Origin: Malassezia japonica
Taxonomy: Eukaryota; Basidiomycota; Malasseziomycetes; Malasseziales; Malasseziaceae
Direction: 5' to 3'
NCBI RefSeq assembly: GCF_029542785.1
Contig: NC_083374.1
Coordinates: 62,001-126,000 of the forward strand
DNA length: 64,000 nucleotides
In this document: piece by piece, positions 1 to 8,541 of the stretch
Layout: each line of letters starts with the position of its first letter
How positions within the stretch are numbered: position 1 is the stretch's first letter
Translations under genes and position numbers: made by a program
Notes under the pieces: model-generated
What the model was told of the DNA's origin: nothing
Databases searched by the model: none
Seen by the model: only the letters and a program-made list of their open reading frames with translations

Positions 1-1430
1 GACGCGAGTGCGTACGCGGCCGCCTCCATCGGCGCATCGGTGTTCTCCTCGCCCTTGGCGGCCGGTGCGTCGCGGTACTCGCTGAGCGCCGCATCGAGCC
101 AGTTCCAGTAGGTATCGTCGTTCTCCTTGACCGGCTCCGGCTTGGGCTTTGATCCAAATGGCATCCACGCGGAGATGGTGCCGCGCAGGGCCTCCCAGCG
201 CGCGCCGAGCGTCGGCGGGGCCGGCGGCCTGGACTGCTCCGACTTTTTGCTCGAGGCGGGTCGGATACGCCGGGGCCCGCCCGGTCCCCTCACGTCCCAG
301 TGGTCCCAGCCCTCCATGATGCCGAGAAAGTCGCCCCACTGGGCGCTGCCGACACTCACCAGCCCGTCGTTGCCGTGCATCTTGCCGTGCAGTGCGTCGC
401 CACTGCCGTCGTACTGGCCACCGGATGTATTGTACGCGGCCGCCTTGTCGAGGATCAGTTTCGGGAGCCACAGCGGGTGCAGCACCGAGATCTCCTTGAC
501 GCGTGCCGCGATGGAAAAGTAGCGTACATCCGACTCGTCCGGGGTGCGTGGATTAAAAAGGCGGTTCATGTACTTGGTCGAGAGCATCGCATACGCGGGC
601 TGATCAAAGATCGAGAGGATATACGACGAAAGCGAGCTCGAGACCGACGTGAGGGCCCGCGTGAGCGTCGACATGCCCGGCAGGGGATTTGGCTCGTCTT
701 TGGGCTTGGCAATACCTTCGCGGCGGCGCAGGAGCGGCTCTTTGAGGCTGTATGGCAGCGGGGGCACCGGCGGCACCGGCGTTGTTGTTTTCGACTCCTC
801 CATCATTTTGTCGATGAGCTCCAGTCCGATCCCGATGTTGGAGTTGCACCAGTCCATAAACGGACTGCCGCGGTGCGGCGTCGCAAGTGTCGTGAGCGAG
901 GCCGGGGTGTATTCCGTAGGCTGGATGCGGCTAATAATGTAGCGCACGTCCAGGCCGCCCATGCTGTGCCCCACAAAGTTGAGGCGCTCGCCCCGCGCGC
1001 CGCTCGCGGAGCTGCACAGAAATTCGTGCAACGACTCGGCGCGCTCCTTGATCGAGCCGGTGGGCGGCACGCCGTGCACCAGCACCTCGGCGCCGACCTT
1101 TTTGCGCAGCACGTCGAGCGCGGCCGACCAGTAGTGGTATTCGAGGCCGAGGAATGGGCCGCGCACGTCAAATCCGTACAAGCCATGGCACAGCACAATC
1201 GGAAGACGTGGCTTGCGAATCGGGTCGTAGAGCAGCGGGTGCCGCATGAGCTGCTCGAGCTTGCTCCCTTCCGAGGGATGCGGTACCTTTTTCTTCTTTG
1301 TTGTCCGCGGCGGCGCGCTCGGCGGCGGCGCGCCTTTTGGGGCATCCGATTGCGTCGCGAGTGCACACGCACGCACGCCTCGGAATCCGGCGGCGCGCAG
1401 AGCCGGCCGCAGGACGACTCGCGCGGGCAT
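1..1430 (-). CDS. TGL2: Mitochondrial triacylglycerol lipase-like alpha/beta hydrolase (3' end outside window)
   Basis: The minus-strand frame is open from an ATG at 1430 through the left window edge, so the C-terminus is missing. The first ~25 residues (MPARVVLRPALRAAGF...) are Arg/Ala-rich without acids, as in a mitochondrial presequence. An oxyanion-type HG motif (LCHGLYG) lies near residue 80, the nucleophile elbow GHSMGG near 153, and a DHWDV segment near 376 probably carries the catalytic His. This order fits the DUF676/Tgl2 type of lipase; yeast Tgl2 is a mitochondrial acylglycerol lipase. No intron is needed. It is divergent from the exchanger gene, with about 106 bp between starts containing CACGTG at 1467-1472. 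The lipase fold is clear; the Tgl2 assignment is an inference. Confidence 0.8.
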   Translation of the reverse strand, partial: MPARVVLRPALRAAGFRGVRACALATQSDAPKGAPPPSAPPRTTKKKKVPHPSEGSKLEQLMRHPLLYDPIRKPRLPIVLCHGLYGFDVRGPFLGLEYHYWSAALDVLRKKVGAEVLVHGVPPTGSIKERAESLHEFLCSSASGARGERLNFVGHSMGGLDVRYIISRIQPTEYTPASLTTLATPHRGSPFMDWCNSNIGIGLELIDKMMEESKTTTPVPPVPPLPYSLKEPLLRRREGIAKPKDEPNPLPGMSTLTRALTSVSSSLSSYILSIFDQPAYAMLSTKYMNRLFNPRTPDESDVRYFSIAARVKEISVLHPLWLPKLILDKAAAYNTSGGQYDGSGDALHGKMHGNDGLVSVGSAQWGDFLGIMEGWDHWDVRGPGGPRRIRPASSKKSEQSRPPAPPTLGARWEALRGTISAWMPFGSKPKPEPVKENDDTYWNWLDAALSEYRDAPAAKGEENTDAPMEAAAYALA

Positions 1431-1536
1431 CGAAGAACACGCTCGGGGCACGACGCGGTGCCGATCCACGTGCATATGCAGGGTCTGCCCGATGGCCCGA
1501 TACGCTCGACCGCCCCACCGTCTTGGCGTGTCGCGG

Positions 1537-3639
1537 ATGGAGAACTGCCCGGCGGTGCCGGAGGGCGTGCTGGGCGCTTTGGCGTGCCAGCATATCCTCC
1601 AGGAATGTACAAATTCTGCATCGTATCCCTACCTCCAACTGTATTACTGCCTCGGGGTGCAAACCTTGCCTGCCGAGGTGGAGTGGCTGCGCGCGGCGCT
1701 GGGCATGTCCCTGGTGCTCGGTGCGCTGCTGCTCGTCTTTAGTGCGCTGGGCCTCGTGGCCGGCGACTTTTTCTGCCCGAATCTCTCGTCGCTCGGCGCG
1801 GAGCTGGGCTTGAGCGATAGCACGGTCGGCGTGACGCTGCTTGCGTTTGGCAACGGATTTCCGGATGTGGTGTCGACGTTCCGTGCGATGCAAAAGAACG
1901 CAGGTGCCATGGCGCTCGGCGAGCTCATGGGAGCGGCTGTGTTCACAGTGTCTATGGTATGCGGCTCGATCATGGTGTTTTACTCGTTCCGCGTGCATCC
2001 GTACGTGCTGCTGCGCGACGTCGGCGTATTTGCCATCGCGCTCACCTCGATGCTGTACTTCTTGCAGGACGGCAAAATGGGCGTGAAAGAGGGCCTCGCC
2101 ATGGTTGCGCTCTATCTCGCATTTGTTTTTCTTGTATTCTTTGGCGATCTGTACGTCGACCCCGAGCTGGGGGCCGAGGCGGCGGACGCCGAGCGCATTG
2201 CCGAGCAGTCGCCGCTGCTGGGCGAGCCGATGCTGCATGTGGACCATACGCAGCCTACGTCCTTGTCGCGTCTGCCTGTCGTTTCGACGTACGAGGTGCG
2301 CCGCCTCACACGGCTCCTGGACGAAAATTCGGGGCGCTTTCTCGACAGCCCCCGCCGCGCGAGCCAGACGCGGCATGCCTCGCTGCCCATCTACACGTCG
2401 GGCGAGACGCTCGGGGACGACATGGTGCGCACTTATTCGAACGGCGCAATCGAAGCACGGCGCCCGCCGACGCAGCTCGTGGGGCGGCGTGCCGTGTCGC
2501 CCGAGCCCGCGCGCCGCGTCGCGTCGCCGGTCCCGTTGCCGCGCAGCGCATCCCCCCAGCCGATGGACGAGGAGCCGGTCGTGCCGCATATCCGCATCCA
2601 GCGGCCGTCGGTCGACCTCGGCCGCCCCCCCATACTGTGGCATCGCGTGTGGATCATTGCGCTCTTTCCCTCGCTCGTGTGCTGGGAGCACCGTACGCTG
2701 CTGCAGCGCGTCGTCGGCGTGCTGAGTGCGCCCGCGCTCCTGGTCCTGCGCATCACCGTGCCGCTAATGAGCCGCGAAGAGTTTGTGCTGCACAAAGCGC
2801 TGAGCCGGCTGCTTGCGTCGCCCCTCGCGCCCGACGCGTCGCCGACGCCGAGCGAATGTGCGGCGTGTGACGAGCTGGGCGAGACGAGCCCCGCGCAGCT
2901 CGCAGACCCCGACTACATTGTACAGACAGCCGAGCGTACCGAGGCCGACCGTGTGCTAATGGCCCTGCAGTGCGCTCTGTGCCCCGCGTTTGCGCTGTGG
3001 GTCCTTGCGTGGCCTGCGCACGACGGCGTGCGCCACGCGCTCATGGCCGCGTCGTTGCTGCTTGGCGGCGCATTTGGCTGGGCGCTGGCGGCGCGTCTGC
3101 GCAAAAATCCGCAGTGCCACAGCCCGCTGGAGCTGCAGCGGTACGCGCTGCTGCGCAGCAGCGTCGGGTTCCTCGCCGGCCTTTTGTGGATCATTGTGAG
3201 TGTCGACGAAGTTCTTGCGGTGCTCCATGCGCTCGGCTACATCTACGGCTGGAGCGAAGCGATCCTTGGCCTGACGCTCTTTGCGATGGGCAACTCGCTC
3301 GGCGACGTGGTGACGAATTTGACGATTGCGCACCTCGGTCACCCCCTCATGGCTCTGTCGGCATGCTTTGCGAGCCCCCTCACCAATCTGTTGCTCGGCA
3401 TGGGCGCGTCAGCGACGTGGATGCAGCTGACGCACCCGTCGCACGGCCCCTACTACTTCCCCCACAGCGCGACACTGCAGCTGAGCAGCCGCGTGCTGCT
3501 CGGGATGCTTCTGTCGATGCTCGTCGTGATTCCCCTGAACGGTTTCCGGGTGAGCCGGCACCTCGGCTACGTCTTCCTCGCGTGCTACGTGGTGGTGATG
3601 AGCATCAATGTATATCTGGAAACACATAGTGTACACTAG
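1537..3639 (+). CDS. Cation/Ca2+ exchanger of the CaCA superfamily (CCX/NCLX type)
   Basis: A single 700-residue ORF. The N-terminus has the Cys-rich ENC...ECTN...LYYC pattern seen before the first membrane helix in CCX/NCKX proteins. Alpha-repeat 1 (VTLLAFGNGFPDVVS, about residues 98-112) and alpha-repeat 2 (LTLFAMGNSLGDVV, about 578-591) carry the GNGxPD and GNSxGD ion-binding motifs. Two hydrophobic blocks flank a ~165-residue Ser/Pro/Arg-rich cytosolic loop (about 205-370). Such proteins exchange Ca2+ for Na+, H+ or K+ across vacuolar, ER or mitochondrial membranes; location here is not evident. I chose ATG 1537 because the conserved Cys region starts there; an in-frame ATG at 1492 is the alternative. 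Its stop TAG overlaps the stop of the convergent DCC1 gene. Confidence 0.88.
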   Translation: MENCPAVPEGVLGALACQHILQECTNSASYPYLQLYYCLGVQTLPAEVEWLRAALGMSLVLGALLLVFSALGLVAGDFFCPNLSSLGAELGLSDSTVGVTLLAFGNGFPDVVSTFRAMQKNAGAMALGELMGAAVFTVSMVCGSIMVFYSFRVHPYVLLRDVGVFAIALTSMLYFLQDGKMGVKEGLAMVALYLAFVFLVFFGDLYVDPELGAEAADAERIAEQSPLLGEPMLHVDHTQPTSLSRLPVVSTYEVRRLTRLLDENSGRFLDSPRRASQTRHASLPIYTSGETLGDDMVRTYSNGAIEARRPPTQLVGRRAVSPEPARRVASPVPLPRSASPQPMDEEPVVPHIRIQRPSVDLGRPPILWHRVWIIALFPSLVCWEHRTLLQRVVGVLSAPALLVLRITVPLMSREEFVLHKALSRLLASPLAPDASPTPSECAACDELGETSPAQLADPDYIVQTAERTEADRVLMALQCALCPAFALWVLAWPAHDGVRHALMAASLLLGGAFGWALAARLRKNPQCHSPLELQRYALLRSSVGFLAGLLWIIVSVDEVLAVLHALGYIYGWSEAILGLTLFAMGNSLGDVVTNLTIAHLGHPLMALSACFASPLTNLLLGMGASATWMQLTHPSHGPYYFPHSATLQLSSRVLLGMLLSMLVVIPLNGFRVSRHLGYVFLACYVVVMSINVYLETHSVH

Positions 3640-4921
3640 TACTTGACACGCGCTTGGTACAGCACGCACTCTTCGGTCCCTGTCGCGCGCGGCGCGCCGT
3701 GCTCGGCAATCTCGCCGCGCAAGAGCACCGCCGCGTGGACGCGGCTCCAGCGCGCGCGCGACGCGCGCGCGTGCTTCACGAGGAGACCTTCGAGGCTCGA
3801 CCCCTTTTTCGTGCCCGCGGTCGCGGCGAGGTCCTGCAGGAACGGCGTAAGCTCCTCGCGCACCCACTGCGTGCGCATCAAAAAGAGGTCCTGGAAACGC
3901 TGCGCCGGCGCAAGCGGCAGGCTCGTATGCGGAAAGTATTGGATCGTGACCGCCGCCGCGAGCGCCTGGGGCTGTGGATCGGCGGCCGGCGCGCTGTGTG
4001 TGTTGGTCGTCGCAAAGGACGTCGGGGGCGGGTCCAGGAGATAGAAGCCGTGCAGGAGCGCGAGGTGCGCCTCGTCCGCGAGCGGCCCGAGGGCCTTTTT
4101 CCACTCTGCGACAAACGTCAACAGGGGCATGCGCTGGGTGAGCGGCGCGGCGTACCTTGGCCTCGCGCAGGACGTGGATGCCGATAAAGCGCGCCATTTC
4201 CGGCGTCGCGAGCGCGACGTGCGTCGGCACGCCGCTCGGCAGCGGCGGCGCACAGAACCAGTCGCAGAGCACCTTTTCCGCGACCTCGGGCCGTGCGGCC
4301 ATCTGCAGCGCCTCGAGCGCCGGCGCGTACGGCACGCTCTCTGCGTCGCACGCCAGAATATCGAGCTGGTTCAACAGGACGCGGAGCAGCTCGTAGACAA
4401 ACGACGGCGCGACGCGGCGCATGTACCCTGTGTGAGTCGCGCTACGTACCGTCGAGGAGGACGACGTGCCGCTGCCGCAGCCCCTCTGCAAGCTCCTTCT
4501 CGCTCGCCTGCACGACCGAGCGCAGCTCGCTGGGCGTGTACCGCCGCGCCCACGCGCCCTCCTCCGCGTCGCCCGCGTACGCCGACGCGTCGAGCAGCGC
4601 GGTGATGCGGTCGAGGCGCGCAGACGTCGGCACGAGCTCCATTGTGTCGGTTGCGTTCTGGTGCATGCGCAGCTGCACATTCCCCGCGCTATCGTGCTCC
4701 ACGCCGCAAAGCAAGAGGCTGTTGCTTTGGGTCACTTGGCGCACCGCGTAGGTCGTGTCGGCCGTCGCGAGCGCCGCCTCGTCCACAAGCCGCCCATTGA
4801 ACGTAAGCGGCGGCGCGTCGCTCCCCGCCACGAGGTGCCCTTCAAGCTCTGGGGGGAGCTCGAGCAGGCAGTACGTCTTGCGCGCCGCCTGCGCGCCGGT
4901 CACCAACGCGACGCCCTCCAT
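3636..4921 (-). CDS. DCC1: Sister chromatid cohesion protein DCC1 (alternative RFC subunit)
   Basis: Spliced gene: exons 4450-4921, 4156-4427 and 3636-4133, introns both 22 nt (4428-4449 and 4134-4155), total 1242 nt and 413 residues with phases that fit. The N-terminal region (YCLLELPPELEGHL, then TTYAVRQVTQSNSLLLC) matches the Dcc1 family signature. Dcc1 joins Ctf8 and Ctf18-RFC, which loads PCNA and supports cohesion during replication. Translation without splicing stops within each intron, so splicing is required. The start is the only ATG that precedes the conserved LLELP block and leaves a 61-bp divergent promoter shared with the ECL1-type gene, with CACGTG at 4937-4942. The stop codon shares the CTAG palindrome with the exchanger gene's stop. 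Confidence 0.88.
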
Positions 4922-4982
4922 GCTTGCAGTGGAGGCCACGTGGGAATCTGCGCAGCAGAAAGACACACCCCGCCTTGACAGG

Positions 4983-6974
4983 ATGAGTGCACCGCGGCGG
5001 CGCCCTGTCCCGCACGGTGTCGATTCCGGGAGCAAGATGAGCAAGAAGAAGGGGGGACATAGTACATCAACCCCCGCGAAAACCAAGTCGCGGCCGGTGC
5101 CGGACGAGGATCCCCTCACGTCCGAGACCGAGGAGGAAGCCGCGGCGGTCGGTGCCGATGGCGACGGTGTGTGGGACAAGGCGTTTTGTGTGGTGTGCGA
5201 CTGCCTGATCGAGACAGAGGGCGCGTCGGACGACGGCAAAGACATCGACGACAGCACATGGGAAGCGGCGGCGGTGTCCTCGCTGCCGATCCACGCACGC
5301 CTGCTGAAAGAGCGGAGACAGCGTGCACCGCCGAGCACGCTGCAGCAAGGCGCGCCGCTCTTTTGCTCGGAGCGGTGCCGGCTCGCCGACGAGGCGCAAT
5401 CGGGCAGCATGAACGAGTTTATGCAGTACGTCGAGCCGCCGAGCGAGGCGCCGCGGCGCATGTCGCAGCCGACACAGCCGCGTATCGGCGCCTCGCTCGA
5501 GAAGGAGCGCATGCCCCGCAACGCCGTCACACAGAGCCTGAATACCTACTCGCTGCGTGCCGCGACGCGCGTCGCGCACACGCGCGCCGCCGAGCGGCCC
5601 CGCAGCCCCGGAAGCGCCGCGTTTCCGCAGGAGGCGTTTGATACCACATCGCTCAAGCAGGCGGTGCGCAGTGCCGCCACATCGCCGAGCGCCCCGTCGA
5701 ACCTCGCACGCGCACGCCGCCATGCGGCACAGTCATTGTCGCCCAGCGAGCTCGAGCTGAATACACCGCCAAAGTCGCTCGTGCTCGGCGGCGCAGAAAG
5801 CAGCTCGCTCGATGCGCGCACGCCCGTCTCCGGCTCGCCCCTCGACCTGCTTCCGAGCGGGCGGCACCGCGCCGAGCCGAGCGTGCACGTCGCACGCAGC
5901 GAGGCCGACCGCCGCGCGATGCCGCCGCCCGACACGGGCGCCACCGCCTCGGCCGTGCAGGCCCTGCGCCGTGCCAAGGCGCAAGGCGACGACGACGAGA
6001 AAAGCGCACGTTCTTTTTCCGGCGTCTTTTCGTCGCTGCTTACCGGCCGCGACGACAAGGACGCGGACGCGGAGGGCAGCGTGCGCATCCCGCCGCGGGG
6101 CAGCGACGCGAGCTCCTTGTCGCGCTCCGACGTGCCCCGCGCCATCCACACGCCGTCCGAGCCTGCAGAGATCGACGGGAGCGGGAGCGAGGCGTCGATG
6201 TCGACGTCGCTCGGCGTGCGCTCGAGCATCAGCTCGACGCGGCGCAAGTCGCGGCGCAGCCGCGACATTCACGTCCTCCCGCCGCTGCTGGGCCTCCCGC
6301 CACAGAGCGCAAGAAGCGGGTCGTCGGTGGGAAGCGCACGCAGCGCGACGCGCAGCGATAGCCTCGCGCCGGGCAGCAGCGACGAGCCACTGAGCACGAC
6401 GCCGATCGAGCGTTCGTACTCGCGCACGAGCCTCTCGATGCGCTCGCCGCGGCAGTGGAGCGCGAGTCTCGCGCCGAACCCTGGCGACGCGGGCCTCTTT
6501 TCGCGGAGCATTGGCGCGCACAGCTCGACGGCGCTCGCGGCGAGCTTTGGCGTGCCGGGCACGTCGCCCCGGCGCACGGGTCTCGGCTGGAGCGCGCTCA
6601 CGCCGGTGCAGCCGCGTGGCGAACGTGCGCCGATGCGCTCGCGCACGACGGCCATGGCCGAAGGCGCGGGCGCGAGCCCCTCGAGCGAGCAAGAAACCGC
6701 CGCGAGCCGGCGGCGTCCCCCCGCGGGCGGCAACTGGCGGTACACCGGCGAGGATGGCTCGGCAAAGATGTACCCCATTCTGCAGCTGCCCGGCGCGGAT
6801 ATCCATGACATGTACAGCGAGTATTGGCAGGGCCCCGACGCGCCGCAGCACGCCGCCGACGCGCCGCCGAGCGCCGAGGAGCTGCTTTCGCGGCGCCTCG
6901 CCCACTCTCAAAAGCGGGCGGTTCCGGTGCAGCCGCCTGCGCGACGCAAGTCGCTCTTTTACTTTGACAGCTAG
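4983..6974 (+). CDS. ECL1-domain (life-span regulatory factor type) Ser-rich protein
   Basis: Intronless, 663 residues from ATG 4983 (second in-frame ATG at 5037). About residues 69-75 read FCVVCDC and about 126-133 read FCSERCRL, the CxxC...CxxxC zinc-binding arrangement of the fungal ECL1 family, whose small S. pombe members extend chronological life span. The rest is low-complexity Ser/Arg/Pro/Ala sequence, with short conserved-looking blocks near the C-terminus (PPAGGNWRYTGEDG, PILQLPGADIHDMY). This is far longer than the ~80-residue yeast proteins and resembles the large ECL1 proteins of filamentous and basidiomycete fungi. Molecular function is unknown. Confidence 0.7.
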   Translation: MSAPRRRPVPHGVDSGSKMSKKKGGHSTSTPAKTKSRPVPDEDPLTSETEEEAAAVGADGDGVWDKAFCVVCDCLIETEGASDDGKDIDDSTWEAAAVSSLPIHARLLKERRQRAPPSTLQQGAPLFCSERCRLADEAQSGSMNEFMQYVEPPSEAPRRMSQPTQPRIGASLEKERMPRNAVTQSLNTYSLRAATRVAHTRAAERPRSPGSAAFPQEAFDTTSLKQAVRSAATSPSAPSNLARARRHAAQSLSPSELELNTPPKSLVLGGAESSSLDARTPVSGSPLDLLPSGRHRAEPSVHVARSEADRRAMPPPDTGATASAVQALRRAKAQGDDDEKSARSFSGVFSSLLTGRDDKDADAEGSVRIPPRGSDASSLSRSDVPRAIHTPSEPAEIDGSGSEASMSTSLGVRSSISSTRRKSRRSRDIHVLPPLLGLPPQSARSGSSVGSARSATRSDSLAPGSSDEPLSTTPIERSYSRTSLSMRSPRQWSASLAPNPGDAGLFSRSIGAHSSTALAASFGVPGTSPRRTGLGWSALTPVQPRGERAPMRSRTTAMAEGAGASPSSEQETAASRRRPPAGGNWRYTGEDGSAKMYPILQLPGADIHDMYSEYWQGPDAPQHAADAPPSAEELLSRRLAHSQKRAVPVQPPARRKSLFYFDS

Positions 6975-7001
6975 TGTACTATAGGGAACAGGGTTGCATT
7001 G

Positions 7002-7821
7002 CTACGTGTCGACCTGCCGGAGCCAGCCGCGGAGCAGCAGCGGCTCGACCTCGTCGCGACGCACGTACAGCCGCTCGCCGGCACGCAGCTGCATCGTCCC
7101 GCGCTCCGTCTCGACGTCCTGTGCGTCGCGCGTCACGAGCACCGTGATCATCAGGTCGTCGGGCGCACGCAGCGTGTTGGGCGGCGTGATTTTTGCATAG
7201 ACGCTCACCGCGGCGCCCGGCGCAAAGGACGCACCGCCGAGCGCGTTGCGCGCACTCGCGGCCGTCTGCCGCGCGGACTGAATGTGCCCGTCGTGCCGCG
7301 CGTGGCCGACGCCGGTCGCCAGGGGGAGCGTCACGTCGAGCACGTCGAGGTAGGTATCTTTGTACAGGCCCACAAGGCCCGAGTATGCACGCAGCCACTC
7401 GAGCTCCGTGTGGTCGAGCAGCGGGCGGATGGACAGCACATCCGCCTCGCCGCCCGCGTTCGGCGGCTGGTCCTCGTCGAGGACGAGCGCCAGGGCGCCG
7501 GCCTTGTCCCAGACGCGCCGCTTGAGCCACTCGAGGCGCTGGTTGTGGTATACGAGCATGCACCGCTTGTTGCGGTACGCCTGGAGATGCAGCGTCACGA
7601 GCTGCGCCGCAAGCGCAGGGTCCGCGCCGCTTCCGGACGCGGCGCGCGCCGCGTCGGCAAGCGGGACGAGCTGGGTATGCAGCTGCCGCGTCTCGAGCAG
7701 CACGAGTCGCATTTGCTCCGCACTGCGTTAGCTGAGCGACCTACTTGTACTGCCGCAGCGCGCCGGTCGCGAGACTCAGCTTCGCCTCCTGCACCAGCTC
7801 CAGCGCCTGCTCGGCCGGCAT
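7002..7821 (-). CDS. PSF1: GINS complex subunit PSF1
   Basis: Exons 7745-7821 and 7002-7722 around a 22-nt intron (7723-7744, GTAGGT...CTAACGCAG), giving 265 residues. Splicing joins LRQY to NAEQMRLVLL, restoring the N-terminal helix of Psf1. Family blocks follow: LQAYRNKRCMLVYHNQRLEWLK, then ELEWLRAYSGLVGLYK, and a C-terminal B-domain ending LLLRGWLRQVDT. GINS binds Mcm2-7 and Cdc45 in the replicative helicase. The 30-bp gap to the divergent tubulin cofactor gene holds three tandem ACGCG pentamers (7829-7843), the core of MBF/MCB cell-cycle sites, which would suit a replication gene. Confidence 0.9.
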
Positions 7822-7828
7822 GGTGGAA

Positions 7829-7843
7829 ACGCGACGCGACGCG
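7829..7843. promoter_or_regulatory. Three tandem ACGCG cores (MBF/MCB-like) in PSF1/TBCB promoter
   Basis: The 30 bp between the two start codons contains ACGCG repeated three times without spacing. ACGCG is the core recognised by Mbp1-type cell-cycle factors in fungi. Function is inferred from the sequence and from PSF1 being a replication gene. Confidence 0.45.
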
Positions 7844-7851
7844 CCTCCACA

Positions 7852-8541
7852 ATGGTGTCGGTGTGGGTGTATGCGCCGGGCATGCAGACCTATGGCGAGC
7901 AGCGTGTGGACGTGGGGCTCGCGTACGACGCGCTCCAGGCGCGCCTCGAGCGGGTGACGGGCATTCCGCCTGCCGAACAGGTCCTCACGCTCTTTTCCGC
8001 GAGCGACGTGCAGCACGGACAGCAAACCGGCTCGGCACGCGTGCTGCCCACGCCGCCGTGCGCTCCGGACGCCGCGCCACTGGCCTTGTGGCGCGTCGCG
8101 GACGGCATGATGATCCGCGTGGACGACCGCCGGGGTGCGATGCTCGACGGCGACGTGGAAAAGTACGAAATGAGCGATGCGGACTATGCGAAGCGCACCG
8201 ACTCGGTGCGCGCGTTCAAAGAGGCGCATGGCCTCGGGCGCTTTGGGGAAAAGGCCCCGGAGCCGGTGCGCGACGACCTCGTCGTCGGCGCGCGCTGCAG
8301 CGTCGCGCGCGACGAGTCGTTCGGCCGCCGCGGCACGATTGCGTATGTCGGCAGCGCGTCCTTTGCGCCAGGCCCGTGGGTCGGCGTCGTGTACGACGAA
8401 CCGGTGGGCAAGAACGACGGGAGCGTGCAAGCCGTGCGCTACTTTACGTGCGCGCCGCAGTGCGGCGGCATGGTGCGCCCGGCCATGGTCACCGTCGGCG
8501 ACTTTCCGCCGGAAATAGACTGGAGCGATGAGGAGCTATAG
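7852..8541 (+). CDS. ALF1: Tubulin-folding cofactor B (ubiquitin-like plus CAP-Gly)
   Basis: 229 residues, no intron. Residues 1 to about 85 form the ubiquitin-like domain (VSVWVYAPGM...YGEQRVDVGLAYDAL). Residues about 145-213 are a CAP-Gly domain with GRRGTIAYVG, PGPWVGVVYDEP and the GKNDGSV signature. The acidic end DWSDEEL replaces the EEVDEM-like tail of other cofactor B proteins. TBCB (Alf1 in budding yeast, Alp11 in fission yeast) captures alpha-tubulin after chaperonin folding. It shares a 30-bp divergent promoter with PSF1, and its stop TAG ends one base before the stop of the convergent coiled-coil gene. Confidence 0.9.
   Translation: MVSVWVYAPGMQTYGEQRVDVGLAYDALQARLERVTGIPPAEQVLTLFSASDVQHGQQTGSARVLPTPPCAPDAAPLALWRVADGMMIRVDDRRGAMLDGDVEKYEMSDADYAKRTDSVRAFKEAHGLGRFGEKAPEPVRDDLVVGARCSVARDESFGRRGTIAYVGSASFAPGPWVGVVYDEPVGKNDGSVQAVRYFTCAPQCGGMVRPAMVTVGDFPPEIDWSDEEL

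Noticed and set aside
300..1742. 480-codon plus-strand open frame over the lipase gene
   Set aside because: It is antisense to a well-supported lipase frame and consists of Arg/Ala/His-rich composition typical of shadow frames in GC-rich DNA.
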